A stretch of 64,000 bases of DNA from Paraniabella defluvii (GTDB lineage: Bacteria > Bacteroidota > Bacteroidia > Chitinophagales > Chitinophagaceae): the NCBI GenBank assembly GCA_019316985.1, contig CP079215.1, forward strand, positions 2,852,001 through 2,916,000. Reading direction: 5' to 3'. The notes under the pieces were generated by a model. The model made no database searches. It saw only the letters and a program-made list of their open reading frames with translations, and was not told the DNA's origin. The translations under genes and the position numbers were made by a program. This document shows positions 46,575 through 54,743 of the stretch, in pieces (positions within the stretch are counted from its first letter, which is position 1; each line of letters begins with the position of its first letter).

Positions 46575-46610
46575 AGCCCCTGCGAAACCATAGCAGGGGC
46601 TTATTATTTT
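46575..46610 (+). terminator. terminator after the BI-1 family gene
   Basis: Perfect 9-bp stem AGCCCCTGC / GCAGGGGCT followed by TTATTATTTT. Confidence 0.82.
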
Positions 46611-46665
46611 GAGGTTATCTGTATATTAATAGTTGCCCGGTTTAGGTTTAGCTGATCAAAAGCCG

Positions 46666-46673
46666 TACCTTTG
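46666..46673 (+). promoter_or_regulatory. -7 box for typA
   Basis: TACCTTTG fits TAnnTTTG, 66 bases before the typA start. This gives a leader of about 60 bases. Confidence 0.5.
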
Positions 46674-46738
46674 CGGTTTTTTTGGGGAGAACTGTTTTTC
46701 AATAGTTCCTTAAAAACCCCGAATTTCAACCCAAAGGC

Positions 46739-48544
46739 ATGAATTTAAGAAACATAGCTATTATAGCACACGTAGACCACGGTAAAACTACCCTGGTAGA
46801 TAAAATACTGCACGCTACCAAGGTGTTCCGCGACAACCAGGATACCGGCGAGCTGATCATGGACAGCAACGACCTGGAGCGCGAACGTGGTATTACTATT
46901 TTTAGTAAGAACGCGGCTGTAACTTACAATGATATAAAAATCAACGTAATAGATACTCCCGGTCACGCAGACTTCGGCGGCGAGGTAGAGCGTGTATTGA
47001 AAATGGCCGATGGAGTGATTCTTTTAGTAGATGCTTTCGAAGGCCCCATGCCACAAACCCGTTTTGTACTGCAAAAGCTTTAGCGCTTGGTTTAAAACCA
47101 ATTGTGGTAATCAACAAGGTAGACAAACCTAACTGCCGTCCGGACGAGGTGCACGACGCCGTTTTCGACCTGTTTTTCCACCTCGATGCAACCGAAGAAC
47201 AGCTGGATTTCCCTACTTATTACGGTTCGGGCAAAAATGGCTGGTTCAATGATTCTTTAACCGAGATCGACAATATCAATCCTTTACTGGATGGTATCAT
47301 TAAACATGTACCCCCGCCACATATTCACCACGGAACACTGCAGATGCAGATCACTTCCCTTGATTACTCTTCTTTCCTGGGCCGTATTGCTATTGGTAAA
47401 ATAAGCCGCGGTTCAATAAAAGAGAATCAGCAGATAGCTTTGGTACAGGCAGATGGCTCGGTTAGAAAAACCCGCGTGAAAGAACTGTACGTGTTTGAAG
47501 GAATGGGCAAGAAAAAAGTGAGCGAAGTACATGCAGGAGATCTTTGTGCTGTGGTAGGTATCGAAGATTTTAATATTGGTGATACCATCGCAGATGTTGA
47601 AAATCCGGAAGCATTACCGGTAATCAGCGTAGATGAGCCAACAATGAATATGTTGTTTGGCATTAATAACTCTCCTTTTACGGTAAAGACGGTAAGTTTG
47701 TTACCAGTCGCCACCTGCGCGACAGGTTAACCAAAGAGATGGAAAAGAACCTCGCTTTGCGTGTGGAAGAGAGTGAAGGTGGCGAAAGCTTCCTGGTGTA
47801 TGGCCGCGGTATCCTGCACTTAGGTGTATTGATCGAAACCATGCGTCGGGAAGGATATGAGTTAACTGTAGGGCAGCCTCAGGTGTTGGTAAAAACAATC
47901 GACGGTAAAAAATATGAGCCGTATGAAACTTTAGTGGTAGATGTGCCCGAAGAGTTTGCAAGTAAGGTAATTGACCTGGTTACCCGCCGTAAAGGTGAAA
48001 TGCTGATCATGGAAACCAAGGGTGAAATGCAGCACCTGGAATTTGATATTCCTTCACGCGGTTTGATCGGTTTACGTACACAAATGTTGACAGCCACCAC
48101 TGGCGAAGCTGTAATGGCGCACCGTTTTAACGATTATCAGCCATGGAAGGGAACCATTCCTGGCAGGAACAATGGTGTATTGATCTCTAAAAACCAGGGA
48201 AAAACCACTGGCTACTCTATTGATAAGTTACAGGACCGGGGTACTTTCTTCGTGGATCCGGGAGAGGAAGTTTATGCCGGACAGATATTAGCCGAAAATA
48301 TCAAACCTGGCGACCTGATCGTTAACGCAACAGAAGAAAAGAAATTGACCAACCACCGTGCCAGCGGCAGCGATGATGCCACCCGTATTGCTCCTAAAAC
48401 ATTGCTTACGCTGGAAGAGTGTATGGAGTATATTCAGCACGACGAGTGTATTGAGGTTACACCTAATTTTATCCGTATGCGTAAAGTAATACTGGATGAA
48501 ATTGAGCGCAACAGGCAGGCAAAAAGATGGCTGCAGAAGCATAA
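46739..48544 (+). CDS. typA: translational GTPase TypA/BipA (frameshifted)
   Basis: Ribosome-associated GTPase affecting 50S assembly and stress growth. G1 [11 protein letters not shown]2 region ERERGITI, G3 [12 protein letters not shown] and G4 NKVDKP are all clear. The C-terminal TypA-specific domain includes [28 protein letters not shown] and [18 protein letters not shown]. Breaks: A-run 47077-47080, G2 near 47686 (restoring [18 protein letters not shown]) and A5 at 48521-48525 (restoring the ending RQAKKMAAEA). Repaired length 602, as expected. Confidence 0.96.
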
Positions 48545-48570
48545 CGTTATAAATCAATTATTAATAAATG

Positions 48571-48598
48571 AAATCCCGGCATCAGCCGGGATTTTTTT
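48571..48598 (+). terminator. terminator after typA
   Basis: Ten-base stem AAATCCCGGC / GCCGGGATTT with an ATCA loop, followed by a T-run. It separates typA from the repeat array. Confidence 0.88.
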
Positions 48599-48607
48599 GA
48601 TCCGGAG

Positions 48608-48703
48608 ATGTAAATTCCGTCAGTATAATAACTGATTTAATGTAAATTCCGTCAGTATAATGACGGAATTAATATAAATTCCGTCAGTTTTCATATCTTT
48701 GAG
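48608..48703 (+). repeat. three 32-bp-phased operator-like repeats upstream of the ATPase gene
   Basis: Units start at 48608, 48640 and 48672, exactly 32 bases apart. Units 1 and 2 are identical over their first 22 bases. Unit 3 matches the core TAAATTCCGTCAGT. Unit 2 is itself a palindrome: AATTCCGTCA (48645-48654) and TGACGGAATT (48661-48670) with a six-base loop. In unit 1 the second arm is degenerate; in unit 3 it is replaced by the promoter -7 box. The spacing of about three helical turns suggests cooperative binding of a regulator. Confidence 0.8.
48694..48701 (+). promoter_or_regulatory. -7 box for the AAA ATPase gene
   Basis: TATCTTTG fits TAnnTTTG and ends only five bases before the ATG at 48707. 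Transcription is expected to begin almost at the start codon, giving a leaderless mRNA. It lies inside the third repeat unit. Confidence 0.6.
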
Positions 48704-48706
48704 TTG

Positions 48707-49834
48707 ATGTTACACCGTGCTTTGTTTAAAAAAATGTTGTCTGACTGTTCACGGCAGAAGGTTTCACTGCTGGTGGGGGCCAGGCGCGTCGGGAAAACAG
48801 AATTACTATTAAAAATAAAAGAACATTTTTCAGGAGACTGTCTCTGGCTGAACGGCGAAGATGAGGATGCCGAGCTCATTTTAAAGGAAAGGACGGTTGC
48901 CAATTATAAGCGCCTTTTAATGGGTAAAAAACTACTGATTATTGATGAGGCGCAATATATACCTGATATTGGGCGGAAGGTGAAGCTAATGATCGATGAA
49001 ATAAAGCCGCTTCATATTATCATTACTGGTTCCAGCAGTTTTGATTTGCAGCAAACAGCCGGTGAGCCGCTGGTGGGGCGTACTATAACCAATATCATGT
49101 ACCCGGTAGCACAAATGGAGTTGAGTGCAACAGAGAATGCTTTACAAACCAAACAAAACCTGGCAGATAGATTGATTTTTGGCAGCTATCCCGAGGTGTT
49201 GGGTATATCATCCATTTCAGAAAAGCAACAATACCTAAGGGAGCTGGTGAATACTTACCTGCTAAAAGATATATTGGCTTTTGAAGATATACGCAACCCG
49301 CAAAAAATGAAGGACCTGCTGACATTACTGGCCTTCCAGGTTGGTAAAGATGTATCGCTGGAGGAGTTGGGAAGAGATTTGGGGATGAGTAAAAATACGG
49401 TGGAGCGGTATCTTGATCTGTTAAGTAAGGTGTTTGTTATTTACAAGCGGGGAGGGTATAGCAGGAACCTTCGTAAAGAGATTGTGAAAAGTAACCGCTG
49501 GTATTTTGCAGACAACGGTGTGCGTAATGCCCTGCTGAACAATTTTAATTTATTGCCGCTGCGGCAGGACGTTGGTTTGCTTTGGGAGAATTATATTTTA
49601 AGTGAGCGAACGAAGTATAACAGCTACCAATCGCGAATCGTAAATAGTTATTATTGGAGAACCTACGATCAGCAGGAGATTGATTTAATTGAAGAGGAGA
49701 ATAATGTTATAGAAGCTTTTGAAACAAAATGGAAAGAGAAGCCGGTTAAAATACCTGCGGCCTTTGCCAGGGCTTATGCGGGCTCCGGCTTTCAGGTTAT
49801 TCATCAAAATAATTACCTGCCATACATTACATAA
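48707..49834 (+). CDS. solitary AAA ATPase with C-terminal DUF4143 nuclease-like domain
   Basis: Intact 375-residue protein. Walker A is GARRVGKTEL, Walker B is LLIIDEAQYIPD, and the sensor-1-like strand is HIIITGSSSFDL. The middle holds a winged-helix-type segment (SLEELGRDLGMSKNTVERYLDLL). The C-terminal DUF4143 domain contains GLLWENYILSER, then EIDLIEEENN and EAFETKWKEK, giving an Asp ... Glu-x-Lys arrangement like PD-(D/E)xK nucleases. ATG 48707 is preferred over the TTG at 48704. It stands alone with its own terminator-flanked promoter and repeat array. Such ATPases are widespread but uncharacterised; mobile or defence-related roles are possible. Confidence 0.88.
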   Translation: MLHRALFKKMLSDCSRQKVSLLVGARRVGKTELLLKIKEHFSGDCLWLNGEDEDAELILKERTVANYKRLLMGKKLLIIDEAQYIPDIGRKVKLMIDEIKPLHIIITGSSSFDLQQTAGEPLVGRTITNIMYPVAQMELSATENALQTKQNLADRLIFGSYPEVLGISSISEKQQYLRELVNTYLLKDILAFEDIRNPQKMKDLLTLLAFQVGKDVSLEELGRDLGMSKNTVERYLDLLSKVFVIYKRGGYSRNLRKEIVKSNRWYFADNGVRNALLNNFNLLPLRQDVGLLWENYILSERTKYNSYQSRIVNSYYWRTYDQQEIDLIEEENNVIEAFETKWKEKPVKIPAAFARAYAGSGFQVIHQNNYLPYIT

Positions 49835-49838
49835 AGCG

Positions 49839-49846
49839 TAATTTTG
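49839..49846 (+). promoter_or_regulatory. -7 box for the small Cys-motif protein
   Basis: TAATTTTG fits TAnnTTTG and ends seven bases before the ATG at 49854, again predicting a leaderless or nearly leaderless message. Confidence 0.5.
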
Positions 49847-49853
49847 CCTCCTG

Positions 49854-50065
49854 ATGAAAAGGATTGTCGTATTCTTTTTTTTTTGCTATCAGCTTTAGGT
49901 GCTTTTGCACAGTGTTCTATCTGTACCAAAACGGCACAGCAGTTAGGCGATGGACCGGCGCATGGCATGAACAGCGGCATTATTTATCTGGCTTTTATCC
50001 CTCTTTTAGTGATCGGAATTGTAGGTTATCGTTGGTGGAAGAGTGAGAAAGCTTCCAGGAAATAG
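49854..50065 (+). CDS. small membrane protein with CSIC motif (frameshifted)
   Basis: About 70 residues after restoring one T to the T10 at 49875-49884. A signal peptide ends GAFAQ, directly followed by CSICTKTAQQLGDGP. A C-terminal membrane helix (IIYLAFIPLLVIGIVGY) and a basic tail follow. The C-x2-C pair next to the cleavage site suggests metal binding or redox function at the periplasmic face. The family is not recognised by name, though small proteins of this layout occur in Bacteroidota. Confidence 0.65.
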
Positions 50066-50182
50066 CCGGTTCGTGGAATAAAACATAGCATTAGTCGATT
50101 TTTTGAAAGTGGTATGGGAAATAGTTGCAAATTGCCTGCAATAGGTCAACCCGTTTTTAATCATTTTAAAATATCATCAAAA

Positions 50183-50874
50183 ATGCTTGAGCAAATCCTG
50201 GAACTTGTTAAACAACAAGGTCAACAATCTGTGGTGCAAAACACCGAAGTCCCTGACGAAAAAAATAATGAGGTGATGATGGAGGCCGCCAGTACTATTA
50301 CCGGGGCTGCAAAATATGCTGAGCGGCGGAGGTTTACAGAATATTATTTCCATGTTTTCCGGAGATCAGTCGCAAAGCCGCAACGGTATACTGGGCACCC
50401 CGTTACCAGCATGATGATTGGGCACCTGGCTAACAACCTGATGAAAAAATGAACCTCAGTCCGGCGGTTGCCAACACCGTAGCCAACAATATCATCCCCG
50501 GCGTCTTAAATAGTTTGGTAAGCAATACACGTAGCAGCGATCCGGCCAACTCCGGGTTTAACTTAAATAGCCTTATAAACGATTTAACTGGCGGTAAGGC
50601 AGCACCTCAGACAAGTGGAGTAGACTTTCAAGGGCTCATAGGCCAGTTAGGCGCAGATACCAATGGCGATGGAAGGGTAGATTTATCAGATATAATAGGT
50701 GCGGTGAGCAGGCAATCTCAAAGCCAGCAGCAGGCACAACGCCAGGCTGGTGGCGGCATTGCTGATTTAATCCAGGGATTTTTAAATAGTTTCCGAAATT
50801 CCGGATTTGGCATAGTTTCTGCTGCTATATGGATAGTTCTTTATGCACTAAAAATTATTTCAAAAGGCTTTTAA
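50183..50874 (+). CDS. DUF937-like protein with EF-hand motif (frameshifted)
   Basis: Unknown protein of 231 residues after repair. It starts MLEQILELVKQQGQQ. The first half is rich in small Gly/Asn/Gln segments and, after repair, includes GLQNMLSGGGLQNI and NPVTSMMIGHLANNL, resembling DUF937/YidB-like proteins. An EF-hand-type loop DTNGDGRVDLSD (about residues 155-166) predicts Ca2+ binding. A C-terminal hydrophobic helix (GFGIVSAAIWIVLYALKII) may anchor it. Two bases are missing near 50302-50305, one near 50397 and one at 50445-50450. Function unknown. Confidence 0.65.
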
Positions 50875-50976
50875 ATTACTTTAACAAGTCTAACAAAATA
50901 AAAGATTCTCTTGTACGTTTTTAATGTATAAGATTTAAGATAGTCAATTTTCTCATAAGCAGTTAGTTTTGGTTGC

Positions 50977-51007
50977 GACCCCTGTTTCCACAGGGGTCTA
51001 TTTTTTT
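50977..51007. terminator. bidirectional terminator
   Basis: Stem GACCCCTGT / ACAGGGGTC (50977-50985 and 50990-50998) followed by TATTTTTTT on the plus strand. It lies between the convergent EF-hand and VanZ genes, and the stem touches the VanZ stop codon. Confidence 0.82.
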
Positions 51008-51368
51008 GCAAAAATCTTCAGGCTCAATAACAGGCCGGCTATCGCCCCAATGCCGTCTGCCACTACATCCCATAAATCGTAATCACGGTTGGGCACAAAG
51101 TATTTTTGAACCAGTTCCATCATATAGCCCAATAAAATACCTATAATGGTGATCCAGATAAAACTGCCCGTTCTGCGGGTAACGGGCCGGCGGGTACTCA
51201 GGTACCAGCACCATAGCACAACAAAGAGCGCAAAAATGCCCAGGTGCACCCACTTGTCAAAATAAGGAATGGATAGGAATGAAGTTTCCTCCGGTAAGTC
51301 TGAACCAGGTATCGATAATAGTATAATAATAATGGCCGACCAAAAATGGCCGGCCAGAAACTATTCAT
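50998..51368 (-). CDS. VanZ-like membrane protein (frameshifted)
   Basis: VanZ-family protein of about 123 residues with four helices. Restoring one base in the A5 at 51342-51346 joins an N-terminal helix (WSAIIIILLSIPGSDLP) to the rest. Family hallmarks are FDKWVHLGIFALFVVLWC, GILLGYMMELVQKY and YDLWDVVADGIGAIAGLLLS. The start overlaps the end of gcvH, so both are co-transcribed. Relatives confer low-level teicoplanin tolerance, but most are of unknown function. Confidence 0.87.
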
Positions 51369-51376
51369 TAGTTTTT

Positions 51377-51784
51377 TCAAAATCGTTTGTTTAAGTACAA
51401 ATCCGGGTTATCCGTAACTGCCTCATAACCTGCGGCATCCAATAGGGCATCTACATCGGCAGGATTGTCTACCGTCATCTTAATCATCCATCCTTCGCCG
51501 TATGGATCGGTGTTTACCAGCTCCGGTGCGTTGCTTAAAGCAGGATTCAACTCATTAATAGTACCGTCTACAGGAAGGTATAGGTCGGACACGGTTTTAA
51601 CTGCTTCTACAGTTCCGAAAACTTCGTTGGCCTTTAGCGCTTTTCCGATTGTTTCAACCTCGACAAATACTATATCACCCAACTCACGCTGCGCGAAGTC
51701 GGTAATGCCAACTGTAGCAATATTGCCTTCCAGTTTAATCCACTCATGGTCTTTGGTATAACGCAGTGTATCAGGATAACTCAT
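51377..51784 (-). CDS. gcvH: glycine cleavage system H protein
   Basis: Intact 135-residue lipoyl carrier that shuttles the aminomethyl group between the P, T and L proteins. N-terminal LRYTKDHEWIKLEG and VGITDFAQRELGDIVFVE are diagnostic. The lipoylated lysine is in VEAVKTVSDLYLPV. The C-terminus runs about nine residues beyond the commonest family length. No gcvP or gcvT is nearby. Confidence 0.96.
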   Translation of the reverse strand: MSYPDTLRYTKDHEWIKLEGNIATVGITDFAQRELGDIVFVEVETIGKALKANEVFGTVEAVKTVSDLYLPVDGTINELNPALSNAPELVNTDPYGEGWMIKMTVDNPADVDALLDAAGYEAVTDNPDLYLNKRF

Positions 51785-52080
51785 AGCTATTTAATTGTTT
51801 AATTTTTGAAATACAAATATGGGCAAAAGCATTGAATTTATTTTGAAACTATCATTTTTTTGTCGAACAGCCTGTTTGTAGCATTAAAAGCAGTTAAAAG
51901 AAATTTTATTTTTTAATTTCTGTAACATTTGTTTTGTTTATCCGATTCATTAAAATGTATGGATATGCCCAACCATTTAAATGTTATTTCATCACTTTTA
52001 TCGGGTGTTTTATACCATTTACCGTAAAATGCTTTGCCCGGGGATGGCACAGGGATAGTTTTGCTGCACAAACCATTATT
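51785..52080. promoter_or_regulatory. AT-rich divergent region, gcvH / outer-membrane receptor
   Basis: A 296-base region between divergent genes, very AT-rich near 51830-51960. No gene, clear promoter box or hairpin could be supported. Confidence 0.3.
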
Positions 52081-54529
52081 ATGCGATCATTACTTTTTTG
52101 TTATTTTTTACAGGGGCTGCCGGTTGGGCCGGTGCGCAAACGTTAACCGGTAAAATAACAGATGTAGAAGCCAAACCATTACCTAACGTATCTGTATCCC
52201 TTTTGAAAGCCGCCGACTCCACCCTGGTAAAAATGAATCTGACAGATAAAGACGGCAGGTACCAGTTTGAAAAAGCTGACGACGGTAAGTACCTGGTGAT
52301 GGCTACCAATGTAGGCTATGTACCTATGTACTCGCCCGTTATTATACATAATACTTTACAGGATACTAAACAAGACCTGGTGCTGGAAAAGCACAGTACA
52401 CAGATGGCAGGGGTTGTGGTAACAGCCAAGCGGCCAATGGTGGAAGTAAAAGCCGGCAAAACCATTGTGAATGTGGATGCTTCACCTACTAATGCAGGGT
52501 TGAATGTTTTGGAGATCCTTGAAAAATCTCCCGGCGTATCAGTTGATAATGATGGTAATATCAGTGTAAAAGGAAAGGGTGGCGTGCTTGTGTTAATTGA
52601 TGATAAGCCCACTTATATGAGCTCTACGCAGCTGGCTACTTTTCTGAGAAGTTTGCAGGCCAGTGGTTTGGATAAAATTGAAATTATGACGAATCCCCGG
52701 CGAAATATGACGCCGCAGGGAACTCGGGTATCATCAATATTAAAACCAAGAAAGGAACGATCAAAGGAATGAATGGGAATGCCAATCTGAACTTTGCCAA
52801 TGGCTTTTACTCCCGCTACAATGGTGGTGTGAACCTCAATTACCGCAACAATAAAGTGAACGTTTTTGGAAGTTATAATGGCGGGCACTGGGCTAACAAG
52901 AGTACGCTTACCCTTGACCGGAAATTTCTAGCCGAAGATAATACTACACTTAGAGGATCTTCAGACCAGGTTTCTGAAAGAAGTAACGGCGGAGATTATC
53001 ATAATGCCAAATTGGGTATGGACTATTACTTCAATAGTAAAAATGTGGCCGGTGTAGTTGTAAATGGAAATTTTGAAACTGGCAGGAAACGCAAAACAGC
53101 AACTCCAATTTGCGGGATGAATCGGGAGATATAGAGTCGAGAATCAAGTCGCTGGCGATAAATAAAACGCGCTCAATAATATTTCCACCAATCTTAATTA
53201 TAAACATACTTTCGATTCTACCGGCCATGAACTCAGCGTGGATCTTGATCAGGCTTATTATAAGAACCAGGGCAACACTTATTTACTGACTAAACCTCTT
53301 AATGCGGCAGGGCAACAGTCGTTTATAGACATTTTTCTTTTAGGAGATATTCCTTCTGAAATCAATATCTATAGTGGTAAGATAGATTATGTAAAGCCGT
53401 TATCTAAATTCTTAAAAGTAGAAGCAGGGCTTAAATCGAGCTTTGTAAATACTGACAACCGGGTAATGTATACGCGGAAAGATAGTACGGACTGGATGAA
53501 TGATGTGAAACGCAGTAATCACTTTATATATAAAGAGAATATTAATGCTGCTTATGCTATCTTTTCTTCCAGCATTAAAAATGGGAACTAACCGCCGGAC
53601 TGAGGGTTGAAAATACAGTTGCGAAAGGGCATCAGATGCAAAATGACTCGTCGTTCTCAAGAAATTATACCAATCTTTTTCCCAACGCCGGCGTAACGTT
53701 TAATGCAAGCGAAACGCACCAGCTAAGCCTGAGCTATAGCCGCCGTATTACCCGGCCCGACTATGATGATCTCAATCCATTTGTGTTCTTCCTCGACTCT
53801 TTAACGTACGGGCAGGGCAATCCGTATCTGCAACCACAATTCACCAATAATTTTGAGCTTAGCCATACATTTAAAAGGGTATTAACCACTACGATCAATT
53901 ATACGCAGACCGATGATATTATAGCCGAAATGCTGAAGCAGGATACCGAGAACAAGATCACTTATCAGACTAAGGAAAACTTCAGCAAAATGAAACAGCT
54001 CGGTATAGCCGTATCGTTAAATATGCCGGTAGTAAAATGGTGGACAGTAAACTTATACGCGAACGTATTCAACAATCATTACACAGGTATCTATAGTAAC
54101 GGCAAACGCAATGATCCGGTAGATATTCAGATAACAGGGTTTATGGGTAATATGTCCAATACCCTCACTTACGGAAAGGGCTGGTCTACAGAAATCAGCG
54201 GGTGGTATGGCAACCGGTTCATGGAAGGACTGATGGTAAGCGGGCAGATGGGCGCAGTGAATGCTGCACTGGCGAAAGAAGTGCTTAAAAAGAAGGGAAC
54301 TGTAAAGCTGGGTGTACGGGATATTTTCAGAACCCAGGTATTTAACGGGTATGCCAAATACAGCGATGTAGACGTAGATATACAGAACAGGCGGGATAGC
54401 AGGCAGTTTACGCTTTCCTTCAACTACAGGTTTGGTAATAATAAAGTGGCGCCTACGCGCAGGCGCACTGGCGGTGCCGGAGAAGAGCAGAACCGGGTGA
54501 AAAGCGGGGAAACTAAAGAGCTCTTTTAA
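52081..54529 (+). CDS. outer-membrane beta-barrel receptor, paralog A (frameshifted)
   Basis: Outer-membrane protein of 817 residues after repair, of the OMP_b-brl_3 type that resembles TonB-dependent receptors. The signal peptide ends GAQ. An N-terminal carboxypeptidase-regulatory-like domain (about 22-105: KPLPNVSVSLLKAADS, DGRYQFEKADDGKYLV) follows. Then a plug-like region (ILEKSPGVSVDNDGNISVKG, VLIDDKPTYM, AAGNSGIINIKTKKG) and a long barrel with LSLSYSRRITRPDYDDLNPF. Breaks lie near 52088, 52693, 53081, 53169 and 53579. Substrate unknown; it is followed by a terminator and a close paralog. Confidence 0.88.
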
Positions 54530-54543
54530 TATATCTGTATCAG

Positions 54544-54568
54544 GCCGTCGTACACCGACGGCTTTTTT
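54544..54568 (+). terminator. terminator between the two receptor paralogs
   Basis: Stem GCCGTCG / CGACGGC with a five-base loop and a T6 tail. It separates the tandem genes into independent transcripts. Confidence 0.85.
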
Positions 54569-54714
54569 ATTGGCGAGTTATGCATCTGCCGGTTAAATGC
54601 ACCTGTAAAGCAATAGTTTAAAGTGATTAACCGGCAACTATTGCCATTTAACCGAGTTTTTTACCATTTATCGGCAACTGCTTTTACAGGTTCTTTTTTA
54701 CAAATAGGTTTGCA

Positions 54715-54722
54715 GATCGAAA
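54715..54722 (+). promoter_or_regulatory. -7 box for receptor paralog B
   Basis: TAGGTTTG fits TAnnTTTG, 22 bases before the ATG at 54744, giving a short leader. Confidence 0.5.
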
Positions 54723-54743
54723 TTATCAAATCAAAGTTTTTTT

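Noticed and set aside
48608..48703. CRISPR array
   Set aside because: Only three units, a 32-bp period with no variable spacers of normal length, no cas genes, and the repeats coincide with a promoter.
50183..50874. Dockerin/cellulosome component based on the EF-hand-like loop
   Set aside because: Only one loop is present, there is no second repeat, and no cohesin-bearing protein is nearby.
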